64,000 nucleotides of DNA from Allodiplogaster sudhausi (GCA_945643635.1 CALZFC010000056.1:1074501-1138500), one strand, 5' to 3'. Shown: positions 1 to 11,120, numbered from the stretch's first letter. Numbers and translations: made by a program. The notes: a model not told the origin generated them from the sequence alone.

Positions 1-2535
1 CGATATGGGGAGCTGCTTGCGAGATCTCCACTTCCCTTCATAATCTTCCCTCTCCTTCTCACTGCTCTCCTCACAACAGGTCAATCTACCATACATCTCA
101 GTCATAACTTCTTTCTGAATAAATGTTACAGGATTCTTGCACGCGCAGCCGATAACAGATGCCATTTACCTCTTCACTCCAACAAATGCTCCTTCCAAGA
201 TGGAGAGACTGGCCATTCATGAGAAGTGGCCTCTTGTTGATGGCAGATATATTCCCGGCCGCTCCGTTACTCAAGCCAGAGAAATACAAGTTCGTTTAAT
301 TACTATATTTATCTTAACAATTAAAAAAACTTAGCTTCAAATTCGCTCTTTATTCGAGCACGAATAAAATTTGAATGGGTTTCCTTTGATTACGTAGTCT
401 GAGGATTGCCGTTGTTCTTGTCATCTGAGATTGTTTTCGGGAAGATAATAAATATTTTGATCGGTGGTGGTAGGTAACGGTTCTTGCTCGAGATGGAGGG
501 AACATCCTGGAGAAGCCATACTCAGAGGCAGTTTATCGTCTCGACATGTTCATCCAGAAGAGAATCAAGTTCCTTCTTTACTTTATTCTTTTACTAATTG
601 TCAACGGATTTTCCCTTATTGTTCCCGATTTTTCGCTTTCATAACAGTTTTGTATTTGTGTATAATAAAGAATGCTTGAGAGTGAAATATGGAGACGAGC
701 TCTACTCGTACCGAGACCTTTGCCTTCGATTCCGGAACGAGTGCCCTGGGAACAAGCACGTTCACATCGTGTCTGATCTCTTTGCCCACGGCCTTAACAT
801 CTCTTTTCCTACTATTCGACTGGGGAGCGAGTATGTTTTAATTCTTGCTTCATTATTGCTGATATTTTTGGGCTTACCTTTTCAAGTGTTTAGATCTCGA
901 TTGTAATAGAAAATTGTTTTCCACCGCAGAAGCGGATATCTGGGGAGTTCTCTGGGAGGCGTGCGCCTCCTTCACGCAGACAACGGTTCTGAAGTCGTCG
1001 CTTCTGCCTCTTCGTGGTTTCTGATCTACCAACTCAAATTTTTCCCTAACAATGAGAGCTTCGTCTCCGGCCTATGGGAAAAGGTTCTTCTTTTCATCGC
1101 TTGTAATTCCTTTCTAGCAATTTAATTCTTTATTTCATAACATGCACTATAATAGTAGGATTATGATTGAGGAAATGGAGCGCTCGATGCGAGAATACCC
1201 AGTCGACCCTTATATCTCTGTCACATTCTTCCATTCTCAAACTCTCACTGATGAACTAAAGAGGAATGCTGAAACGCTTGGTTTGTTCTGACCGTTCGAA
1301 ACATTCTCTCTTCAAAATATGACCTCCTTTTTGTTCTTCAAAATGAATGGAAAAAGGGCGAGTTGCAGCCCCTCGCTTTGTGGTGGCATTCACTCTGCTG
1401 GTGTTCTTCTCCGCTTTGTGTTCTCTGTCCTTGCTGGAGGGCACTCTACTCATTGACTGGGTTCTTTCCAAGCCGATTCTCTCAATTCTCGGAGTTGTCA
1501 ATGCTGGGATGGGAATCCTCTCCGGAGTTGGCTTACTTCTTCTCTTTGGAGTTCCCTCGAACGACATTGTTGCTGTCATGCCATTTCTCGTTGTAGGTCA
1601 GTGTCTGAGAGTGTGGTAGATCAAGGGAGGAAATGAGTATGATTGATAGCCGTGGGCACTGACAACATGTTCCTGATGGTGGCGGCGGTGAGAAGAACTT
1701 CAAGGGCGGAATCGGTGGAGAAGAGGATGGGCGAGTGCATGGCTGATGCCGCAGTTTCCATTCTCATCACTGGCAAGTCATCTTTCTTCTTCCTTCTCTT
1801 TCTATTCTACTTCTCTTCCAGCGACAACTGATGCTTTCTCCTTCGGAATCGGTACGATCACTTCCATCCCCGCCGTGCAAATCTTCTGTCTTTATACCTG
1901 CTTTGCCATCAGTATCACTTTCCTTTATCAGGTCCGTTCCTCTACTACTCTCTAGTTTATCCCTGTCTTGCTATTGAGATGACCTTTTTCGCTGGCCTTT
2001 TGGCAGTCTTCACCCGCTTAGAAGCGCGTGGAGTAAACAGCCTCTTTCTGTGTCCGACTGTTCCTGAACATGACAAGTGTGATATTTTTAGTGTATTGCT
2101 TCTGATGATTCTTCTTTTAACTCTTCTCTCACAAGAACTGTTTTGGATTATAGAAAGATATCATCGACATATCAGAAGTGGTTCAACATGGGATCTCGGC
2201 CCTCGATAGCTTCCTCCTCTGTTACAGAGCAACCAACCAATCTTCCTGCCACATCTCTCTTCTTCGATAAATGGTCGGTTTGAATTGTGCTGCTTATTGT
2301 GAAATGGCCCCGTTGAAGGTTTGCGCCTGTTCTGATGAACCCCCTGGCGCGTGGCCTCGTCATTGCCTGGTATGCCATCTACCTGCTCATCTCCTATTAT
2401 GGATGCACGCAACTCAAGGAGGGTCTAGAGCCTATCAATCTGCTTGTGCAGGATTCGTATGCCATTCCGCACTACAGAATACTCCAAGACCATTTCTGGA
2501 AGTATGGTTCAATCCTTCAGGTGGGTGAGATCTCA

Positions 2536-2578
<43 letters not shown>

Positions 2579-2898
2579 CTCTTTCACCCTCTCCCTCCCC
2601 TCCCTCTTTCACCCTCTCTCTTTCACCCTCTCTCTTCCCTCCCTCTTTCACCCTCTCTCTTTCACCCTCTCTCTTCCCTCCCTCTTTCACCCTCTCTTTC
2701 ACCCTCTCTCTTCCCTCCCTCTTTCACCCTCTCTCTTTCACCCTCTCTCTTCCCTCCCTCTTTCACCCTCCCTCTTTCAACCTCTCTCTTCCCTCCCTCT
2801 TTCACCCTCTCTCCCTCCCTCCTTCACCCTCTCTCTTCCCTACCTCTTTCACCCTCTCTCCCCTCCCTCTTTCACATTCTCTCTTCCCTCCCTCTTTC

Positions 2899-2940
<42 letters not shown>

Positions 2941-3424
2941 CTCTTTCACCCTCTCTCTCCCCTCCCTCTTCACCCTCTCACTTCCCTCCCTCTTTCACCC
3001 TCTCTCTTCCCTCCCTATTTCACCCTCTCTCTCCCCTCCCTCTTTCACCCTCTCTCTTCCCTCCCTCTTTCACCCTCCCACTTCCCTCCCTCTTTCACCC
3101 TCTCACTTCCCTCCCTCTTTCACCCTCTCTCTTCCCTCCCTCTTCCCTCCCTATTTCACCCTCTCTCTCCCCTCCCTCTTTCACCCTCACTCTTCCCTCC
3201 CTCTTTCACCCTCTCACTTCCCTCCCTCTTTCACCCTCTCTCTTCCCTCCCTCTTCCCTCCCTCTTCCCTCCCTCTTCCCTCCCTCTTTCACCCTCCCTC
3301 TTTCAACCTCTCTCTTCCCTCCCTCTTTCACCCTCTCTCCCTCCCTCCTTCACCCTCTCTCTTCCCTACCTCTTTCACCCTCTCTCCCCTCCCTCTTTCA
3401 CATTCTCTCTTCCCTCCCTCTTTC

Positions 3425-3460
<36 letters not shown>

Positions 3461-3769
3461 CTCTTTCACCCTCTCTCTCCCCTCCCTCTTCACCCTCTCA
3501 CTTCCCTCCCTCTTTCACCCTCTCTCTTCCCTCCCTATTTCACCCTCTCTCTCCCCTCCCTCTTTCACCCTCTCTCTTCCCTCCCTCTTTCACCCTCTCT
3601 CTTCCCTCCCTCTTCCCTCCCTATTTCACCCTCTCTCTCCCCTCCCTCTTTCACCCTCACTCTTCCCTCCCTCTTTCACCCTCTCACTTCCCTCCCTTTT
3701 TCACCCTCTCTCTTCCCTCCCTCTTCCCTCCCTCTTCCCTCCCTCTTCACTCCCTCTTTCACCCTCTCT

Positions 3770-3813
<44 letters not shown>

Positions 3814-4447
3814 CTAAGGTGGTTGTGAACAACGCTCCCGACATGCGTCTGCCCGAGGAACGAGCTGGCCTTCTGTCTCTGGCCCATGAAATGGGTGCAA
3901 CTGTGCATTCGGTTGGGGATGACTCGGCCCAGTTTTGGCTCATTGAGATGCTCAAGTTGGTTTATTTGATTCATCTATTTTTGCACCCTTAATAGTGGCA
4001 AGCTCCCTCCGTTCTTTTCTCTCCTCTTCCTTTATATCTCTTCACCTCAAGCTTTCTCTCTGTCCTTTATCATTCTCTTTCTCTCCTTCCCCCTCTTTCT
4101 TTCGTTCTCTCATTAACTTTTTCTCTTTCTGACTCTTCTTTTTACTCTCCTTCTCAGATACTACCGAGATACCCTAGAGATGGAAGTGGTTGACAGTGCA
4201 TTCTATGGAATGCTACGTCACTATTTGTCAGCCCGTGCTTATCCGTGGGCAGAGGACATCCTGTGGAATAAGACTGCCGCTGAGGACGAAGTGGCCGTCT
4301 CGTCTTTTCGGTTTCTCTCCTGTTCTCTAGTCCCGCTTCACCTCTCCCCCCCCCCCTCTCCCTCTCCCTCTCATCCTCTGCGCGCCCCTCTCCACCTCTC
4401 TCCCTCTCCCTCCCTCTCTCTCCCCATCTCCTCTCTCTCTCTCCCCA

Positions 4448-4484
<37 letters not shown>

Positions 4485-4560
4485 CCTCTCATTATCCTCT
4501 TCGCGCCCCTCTCCACCTCTCTCCCTCTCTCTCCCCATCTCCCCTCTCTCTCTCTCCCCA

Positions 4561-4601
<41 letters not shown>

Positions 4602-5871
4602 CCTCTCATTCTCCTCTTCGCGCCCCTCTCCAACTCTTTCCCTCCCTCTCCCTCTCCCCTCTATCTCTGATTAAGGTTTCTGATTGGAATGCGAGATATC
4701 TCGTCCACGACTGAGCAGCAAGAAGCGACTCGAGTGTTCCGCGAAGTGGCTGCAGCCTTCCCCTCCTACAATGTCACGACTTTCATGCCTCTCTGGCTCT
4801 TCACCGACCAATATGCCATCGTCGTGCCCAACACCATCCAGAACATTGTGATTGGTGAGTCTTGTTCTTGGCAATGAGCCAAGAAGGGAGGGTAGCATTC
4901 AGCTCTGCTCTGCATGATCGTCATCGCACTCCTTCTCATCCCCGAGCCGACTTGCGCCCTTTGGGTGGCCATGGCTTGTGCTTCCATCGACTTCGGGGTC
5001 ATTGGATTCATGACTATCTGGGGAGTCAAACTGGTTAGTGTTCTATGAGAGAGTGTGTCTAAAGAGAGGAAAAGAGATAGAGAGATAGGGAGAGAGAGGG
5101 AAGAGGGAGAGAGAGACGGGAGGAAGAGAGAGAGAGAGAGAGGGTGAGACGGGAGTAAGAGGGAGAGAAAGAGAGAGAGAGAGAGACGGGAAGAAGAGAG
5201 AGTTGTTTGAAGGATGCGATCTCGATGATCACAATAATCATGTCGATTGGGTTCTCGGTGGACTACTCTGCCCACATAACCTATGGCTATGTCGTCTCCA
5301 AGCAGGCAACGCCCAGTGCTCGCATTCAAGAGGCTCTCTCTGCTCTTGGATGGCCACTTTTTCAGGTTGCAATTTCGTTAATGTATTACTCTCACCCCTC
5401 TCTCTCCCCCTCACTCTCTCTCTATCTCTCTCTCTCTGTCTCACTCTCTCTCTCTCCATTAGCGCATGTTTAAGGGCGCGATGTCGACAATCCTGGCGGT
5501 GGTTGTCTTGGCAGACGTTCCTGCGTACATGATAGTGACCTTCTTCAAGACGGTGTTCTTGGCCATCTCCCTCGGCCTCCTCCACGGCCTTCTCTTTCTT
5601 CCTGTCTTTCTCTCTCTTTTTGTCAGGGGATGGTGCCTCTCCTCCAAAGTCGCACCCATGGAAATCTCACAGGCAAGATCTTCTCTTGACGTGTCAATTA
5701 AAGTGGAAGGCACTATAAAGATATATTATATTACATATATTACAGCGAGGAAACGAAAGGAGGGAATGGGTGCCGAGCCCTGTTCTTGCCGACCGAATTG
5801 TCTCCGGATCCCACAATGAAACAACTTCATCCCCCAAGTCTTTTAAATCCTTGTCATTGAAATCAAACTAG
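1..5871 (+). CDS. Patched-related (PTR/PTCHD-like) sterol-sensing-domain transporter, 5' partial
   Basis: A multi-pass RND-superfamily membrane protein of the Patched/Dispatched/NPC1 group, closest to the PTR proteins numerous in invertebrates. About 15 exons are readable. The first membrane segment lies at 1-79, then an exon from 159 with DAIYLFTPTNAPSKMER, the hallmark PTR motif after TM1. Extracellular exons follow at about 474-580, 680-828 and 930-1080. The sterol-sensing domain runs from about 1343 to 1935, with VVAVGTDNMFLMV and TDAFSFGIG. The second half of the RND repeat runs from about 2320 to 5660, with NIVI membrane segments and SIGFSVDYSAHITYGY. The stop is at 5869-5871 if a GC-AG intron at 5673-5745 is removed; otherwise the frame stops at 5819. 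The start codon lies left of the window. Likely role, by family: transport or sensing of sterols or lipids at the plasma or apical membrane. Family call is secure; the subtype is not. Confidence 0.9.
2530..3816 (+). repeat. 1.3-kb pure polypyrimidine intron with (CT)n blocks and a duplicated minisatellite
   Basis: This intron of the PTR gene lies between exons ending GSILQ (about 2520) and starting VVVNNAPDMRL (3819). Almost every plus-strand base is C or T, with occasional A in CTTTCACC-type units. Long (CT)n runs sit near 2537-2572, 2900-2935, 3431-3455 and 3780-3811. Units such as TTCCCTCCCTC and TTTCACCCTCTC alternate. Rare variants recur exactly 526 bp apart: TTTCAACCTC near 2771 and 3297, and TTTCACATTC near 2871 and 3397. 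This shows that a half-kilobase block was duplicated in tandem. Confidence 0.95.
4320..4672 (+). repeat. Three-copy ~120-bp CT-rich minisatellite in a PTR intron
   Basis: Within the intron between exons ending AVSSFR and starting FLIGMRD, the marker CGCGCCCCTCTCCA, preceded by CCTCT(T/G), starts near 4375, 4496 and 4613. This defines about three units of 117-121 bp filled with (CT)n and CTCCCCATCT blocks. It also contains a C-run near 4348. Confidence 0.85.
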
Positions 5872-6336
5872 AGATGATTCTACCTGAGAAGCTGATGCGT
5901 ATTTCTCATATTTCTTGTGATCTTCCATGTGAATACGGTTACTATTGTGTACTAATTCTTACTGTGCATGCTGTCATTTCTGATATTTCTCCAGCAGGTA
6001 AACATTATGATCTGGTGCGAGTTTCATTTGCATTTCTCGATTCTTAAAACGTTCCATCGTTCTTCGCTTCCGTATTTCGATATTTATTACAAGTATGCAG
6101 CGCATTCTTCACAGCTGAGCCTTTTGATGAAATCGGATAGTGATCGAATTTGTAATTATTTAAGATTGGAAGTCGTATCGATTAGTCTGAGTCAGTCTGT
6201 GCTTTCTGTTAAAGCGGCTTTTGTGAAAGGTGCGTGACTTCTTCATCGATTGCGTATCGTGTAGATCCTGTTTTTTAATGAGTTTAAGGCAGAGATTAAG
6301 AGGAAATGCAAGAAATCTTTAAGAGGATCTCGTTCC
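5872..6336. other. Intergenic region between PTR gene and HSF
   Basis: Contains the presumed 3' UTR of the PTR gene and the promoter and 5' UTR of HSF. No conserved coding segment, repeat or clear promoter element was recognised by eye. Confidence 0.5.
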
Positions 6337-8269
6337 ATGTCTCGCCTTCACCCCAAGCAGGAAATGTTGACCGTCAGCGCCGAGGAGGGCGGAGGCGGCA
6401 TGGGGCAGGCTGGGGACACCGTTCAGATCCGCGAGGAGGAAAAGATGCCTCTTTTTCTCATCAAACTCTGGAACATCGTCGAGGACCCGGCCTACCATCA
6501 GATTGTCCACTGGGATGAGGTTTATTGCCAGTTTCTCATGTTTACAGAACACTGCTGTTATATAACAAGTGATGTGCCTTGTACTATGTATTTTTGTAAA
6601 ACTTTTAGAGCGGCTACAGCTTTCATATCGTGGATCCCTACTCCTTCTGCCGAAATGTGCTTCCGCACTACTTCAAGCACAACAATCTCAACTCTCTAAT
6701 TCGACAGCTAAACATGTGTTTGTCAAAATTATGCGTTTCAGATAAAAATAGTTAGGAATTTCATTTTAGCGACGTTCGCATCTAAGTTGGTCTTTTTAAG
6801 ACGGATTTCGGAAGATGACTCCGTTGGACAGAAGCGGCCTCACTCGCGCAGACTCAGATCAAGATCATCTCGAGTTCTCACATCCTTTCTTCGTCCGGGA
6901 TCATCCCGAACTGCTAATCAATATCAAGAGAAAATCTTCGAATAGACAGCAGGTACGGCAGTTTCAGCTTTATGTTTTGATTAAAGCAGTTTTGTTTACT
7001 TAAGCAAGAAAACAGCGGGAGCTCCAGCAACTTGTCTCAATTGCTGGACGAGGTCAGATCGCTGAGAGAGAAACAACGAACAATGGATAGTCGAATGGGA
7101 CAACTTGTAAAGTCAGACATTTTATTTTTAAGTTAAGGTTTGGTCTTTAAGGCTACGAAAGCACGCTGATTTATCTTTTGCATTTGGCCTCGCAGTTCTG
7201 CGAAGGATTTGTTCTTTCAGGGAGAACGAAGCGGTTTGGGAGCAGATTTCTCACATGCGAGCACAGCACATGAAGCAGCAGCAAGTGGTGACGAAGCTCG
7301 TGCAGTTCCTCGTGGCCCTCGTGCACCCCCAGCAGCCTTCATCCAAAAGACTTGCTAAGAGAAGCGGTATGCCGCCACCTCCCCTAAACAACGGTTGCGT
7401 CTCTCTCTTCCACATTAGAATCTCCATTCCTATCATTTATATCCAATACTTATTCTCGGCTTTTCATCGAATCTTTTTGAGGTTTGCTGGCGTTGGAAGA
7501 GCAGCAGCCGTCTGCGAAGCGTGCGCGGACAACTTCAAGCAACACTGCCACGACTCTCTCGGATGTCTTGGATCGTCTTCAGAGAGAAGTGACTGAGCAA
7601 GGCGCGGCAGTTCTGCTCCGTCCAGGGGCGGGCTCAGCTTCTCGGGGACCAATCATTGCTGACGTCACTGAGGAGTTCGACCCCGCCTCGATGGGCACCC
7701 CCCAGGCTGTCATTTCCAATGCTCAGTCACCCCATGGCAGTCATAACAACCACGGGAACATGTACGGGGCGGGCATGGTTCCGCAACCTCAGTATTCCAT
7801 GCCCGGGGGGATGGAAGAGGCTGGCACTTCCCAAGCTGATCTCAACTCTTTCTCACCCATTAACCCAACAATCTCACTCTCTCCATCACTCGATCGACAG
7901 CTTTCCGCTGAACTTCAGGTTACGATTTTTGTTGTCGTATGAATAGCAAAGCCAACGAGTACTTACCAAGGGGTTTCTTTGCAGGAATACTTAAACGGGA
8001 TGAATTCGGGCATCGACAGCTGTCGAGATCTCATCGGTTCGCACTGGGACCTTGACTTCCCAGATTTAGCGGGATACGAAGAGGAGGATCGGGTGGCAGC
8101 GGGGGCGGATCACCAAGAAGGGGCCATGGGAGGAGGGTACGGACACCATCTCCCCGGCCAACAACTGGCTCTGGAGAACGGAGCTGCGGCGAGTGCGGGA
8201 CTGGCCATGGACGAGGCCTTCCCAACCACTCCCCAACTACTCACTCCCAGTACGAGTCCGCGCCCTTAG
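6337..8269 (+). CDS. HSF: Heat shock transcription factor (HSF1-type)
   Basis: A stress-activated DNA-binding transcription factor that trimerises and binds nGAAn arrays. The start ATG at 6337 opens MSRLHPKQE. The winged-helix DNA-binding domain begins [15 protein letters not shown]. It continues in the exon at about 6609-6716 with [10 protein letters not shown] and the recognition-helix region [15 protein letters not shown], and in the exon at about 6811 with YGFRK, created by joining across the intron. The trimerisation heptads HR-A/B follow: [20 protein letters not shown] (about 7030-7105) and [18 protein letters not shown] then [10 protein letters not shown] (about 7225-7330). A Ser/Gly/Gln-rich C-terminal region (about 7484-8269) contains acidic and hydrophobic patches ([17 protein letters not shown]) that resemble an activation domain. 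The stop is at 8267-8269. Family certain; HSF1 versus HSF2/4 is not resolvable. Confidence 0.96.
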
Positions 8270-8398
8270 CCCCAATCTCCCTTCTCTTATTCTGCATCAA
8301 TCTATCGCTTTCATTCCCTTGGGATATTTCTCGTCCTACATAAAGCAATTTCCACCGTATCGGCAACCGATTCGGACTTAACTGTCGGATAGTGAACG

Positions 8399-8404
8399 TT
8401 TATT
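8399..8404 (-). terminator. Poly(A) signal AATAAA of CASC3 (minus strand)
   Basis: TTTATT on the plus strand reads AATAAA on the minus strand, about 130 bp beyond the CASC3 stop at 8534. It lies on the HSF side of the HSF poly(A) signal. Confidence 0.55.
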
Positions 8405-8446
8405 ATTACAGAATGTATTGTATGAATTGCGAGATTTTGTTAGAAG

Positions 8447-8452
8447 AATAAA
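8447..8452 (+). terminator. Poly(A) signal AATAAA of HSF
   Basis: AATAAA lies about 180 bp downstream of the HSF stop. It is the only such hexamer close to the stop. It lies beyond the predicted CASC3 poly(A) signal on the opposite strand, so the two transcripts should overlap. Confidence 0.6.
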
Positions 8453-8533
8453 TGCAGTTATTATGGAGGTAATTAGTAACAACCAAGAAAAAAATCTTGT
8501 GGGGTTACAATCGAACAAGAGAGGAACAATCGG

Positions 8534-10798
8534 CTATTGAGTAGGAGGGATAATTAGCATGATTTTCTTCTCCCGGGGAGGGAGTCGATTCGGGGGTTGC
8601 TGGGTGGGGTCAAAGTAGACAACATCAGTGGATGTGCGTGGGACGAACTGAGCAGAGGCGGGAGGGATGAGTGGAGGTGGAGTGGAGAGTAAGGAAGACG
8701 GGTTGTCCCCCCTCTGAGCTGAGTACCTCTTCGGCCCTGGTTGTTGTTGGGGGGTGGGTGCCGGGCCCTTTCTCCCTTGCTGGCTACGCGAGTACGTGAC
8801 AGTGCGGCTGAACTGGCGAGGGTGCTGCTGCTGCCCATATTCGTTGTCTCTCCTGCTGTCAACTCCTTCCGGCCCCTTTCCCCTCCCTCCCCATCTACCT
8901 CTCTCTGCTCCCCATCCTCTCTCTCTACCGTTGTCTGCTCCCTCCGAACCCTTTCCCCTCTCCCCCCATCTCCCTCTCTCCGATCCCCATCCTCTCTCTC
9001 CACCGTTGTCTGCTCCCTCCGACCAATTTCCCCTCTCTCCCCATCTCCCTCTCTCTGATCCCCATCCTCTCTCTCCTCCTCTCCCTCCTCTGCTCCTCCC
9101 TGTTTCTCCTCCTCTCCCCCTCTGTCGGGGAGGAGCTCTCCTCTCAGCTGGTCTTTCCTCGTCGTCTCCTCCATTATCAGCAGATAGAACTGGACGTTCT
9201 CCAATCTCAGCTCTGTTTCCTCTGCTGGTCACCTCTCCTCTGCCTCGTCCACCTTCAATAAATTAGAGTTTACAACAAAAAAAAATCAGATAGATTCAGA
9301 CCAATGGGGAATATAGCAGAAACACTCGTTCCAAAAAATTAACATAAAAGGCCTGTTGCAAGAGTTAGTGTAGCTATACCATTTCCTTTAAATGCCTGCA
9401 TTGTGAGAGAGAAAATCATGAATAAATTCAACACTATTTTTAGTATTTATTTTTTGTTAACAATCTCGACAAAATATTTTCTAGGGTTTGGAAAGTATGT
9501 GCGTAGATAACGGCACTCTTCAGCTATCAATACCCCAACCCCACCAAAAATATTTTAAAAAAATCGCTAAAACTTATAAAAAAAAAAAAAAAAAACATGA
9601 GGGACAGCGCGTGTGAGGCAATGTCCACACTTCGCTTTGTTTATGCCGTACTTTCCAAAACGAAAAAAATGGTGTAAAATAAGTGTTCCTCGTGCCAAAT
9701 AACCCCATTAGCGAGATTTACAACGCGGTGTGAGCCAAAAGTTTTTTTTTCGACAAAATTACTCTAACTTTTTTTTAAATGACATAATTTAGAATGAATG
9801 TTATATTCGCTTTCTGAATGTGCTTCTGAAGGAGGCGTAGATAAACCAGAAAAGAACCTCTCGAGCCTCTTGATCTGGGAGCAGCAGGCCGGGGAGAGTC
9901 GTCCTCGTCCTCCTCGGCCTGCCCCACCGTCTCGGCATCCTCTTTGGTCTCCCCGAGTCGGATGTCGTATCCATAACGATCGATCAGTTGCTTCCTTGAC
10001 CGCGGCTTCTGCCAGTTCTCATCGAATCTGTCATGATTCCACTGTCCATCTGCGCGGCTCCGCTTCTTCTCGTCCTTCTTCTCTTCAACCGCCTCCACTT
10101 CATCTGTCATTCGCGAGTCGTGCATGTAATACCTGAGAACACAACTCTTTCAATAGCCAGGATACGCAGACGTTCCTAAACTATTTATGTTAATTCAGAA
10201 TGGTACTATTGTTTTGGAAGATTTGTCAACTTTATCAATGTCATCTTGCTGATAGAGTTGTAGAAGGAAACATGAAAACAAGGACGGTAGTATTTGAATA
10301 GTATTTTTTACAGAAAAGTGCAAATAAAATGCGTAATTATTAACCTGCCACTCTTTGGAATGTAGGCTGGACTCTCTACGATTTCATCCTCGTCCAACTC
10401 CGGCTTCTTCTCTGTCGATTCCTCGTCTTCTTGGTGGTCCTCTTCTTCTTCGTGTTCTCCTTCCACTTCTCCTTCCTCCTCCTCAAGCTCCTCTCCAATT
10501 TCTTCTCCAGCTGTGCCTTCATCGGGAGTCTCAAATCCATCCTCTCCTTCCTCCTTCTCACTCGCGCCTTGCTTTTCATTCTTGTCTTCATCCGATTTCA
10601 CCTTCTACAACCAGGTTAGCATTAATCCAACAGCAAGCGGTTTACAAGAAGGAGATTTTGACTTACTTCTAGCTCGTGAGATTGTGGCTTTCCATTCGCT
10701 TCGTGCGACGTCTCGCCGTCGGCGACCTTCGTGTCGGTAGCTTCTTCATCCTTACTCTTCGTATCTCCATTCGGGTTTGTTTCTGCAGTGTCACCCAT
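8534..10798 (-). CDS. CASC3: CASC3 / Barentsz (MLN51), exon junction complex core factor
   Basis: An RNA-binding component of the exon junction complex that clamps eIF4A3 on spliced mRNA and acts in mRNA localisation and decay. The ATG at 10798 follows a plausible 5' UTR acceptor. Exon 1 (about 10798-10672) is acidic and polar. Exon 2 (about 10608-10346) is strongly acidic and ends DEIVESPAYIPKSG. Exon 3 (10133-9868) begins YYMHDSR. Together exons 2 and 3 form the first part of the Btz/SELOR domain, followed by the second conserved block GQWNHDRFDENWQKP and LIDRYGYDIR. A roughly 600-bp intron precedes the last exon (about 9255-8534), which is Arg/Gly-rich, carries three 25-residue repeats, and ends in a Pro-rich tail. 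The divergent start lies only 323 bp from RPL14. The Btz domain makes the family secure. Linkage of the RG-rich exon to it is inferred from strand, position and family composition. Confidence 0.9.
8855..9079 (-). repeat. Three 25-residue (75-nt) tandem repeats in the CASC3 tail
   Basis: The encoded units share GWG(S/A)ERGRWG(E/G)RG followed by an acidic EG(A/V)D segment, three times head to tail. They give alternating Arg/Trp/Gly low-complexity sequence. The opposite strand shows a misleading open frame rich in Pro, Leu and Ser. Confidence 0.9.
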
Positions 10799-11120
10799 AT
10801 GCCCTGAAAGCAAAGCATCCTATAATTCCCGCTTACATCACAAACATCAAAATCTATTTGTTTTCGGTTAATGCAATGCAAAAGCCACAAGAAGAACCTT
10901 TTCCAAAATCAACGTTGCTGAAATCGGCAAGAAGCCAGACAATTTGAACAATGAAAAACCTTAGCACGATTCATATTTATAAGTGAAAAATAAGTACTGT
11001 AGTTCTGGGCATTAAAATTTGTATAAGCTGTGGCTATATGTAGTTTTCGTTTGCAAAACTTTCTGTACATTGTTTGTTTCCGACGTTCCTTTTATTTTTA
11101 ACGATTATTTTCTACAGACC
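10799..11120. promoter_or_regulatory. Bidirectional promoter interval, CASC3 (-) / RPL14 (+)
   Basis: Only 322 bp separate the two start codons. On the plus strand a CTACAG acceptor lies directly before the RPL14 ATG (about 11118). On the minus strand TTTCAG lies just before the CASC3 ATG (about 10804). Both genes therefore probably have non-coding first exons inside this interval. No TATA box was convincing by eye. Confidence 0.6.

Noticed and set aside
2335..3828. Very long open frame (about 500 codons) rich in Leu, Ser, Pro and Phe
   Set aside because: Only the first about 60 codons are a real PTR exon. The rest is the translation of a CT-rich intron, which lacks stops in several frames simply because it contains no A/G-containing stop codons.
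8754..9266. Plus-strand Pro/Leu-rich open frame
   Set aside because: Antisense of the Arg/Gly-rich repeats in the CASC3 last exon. No codon or domain support.
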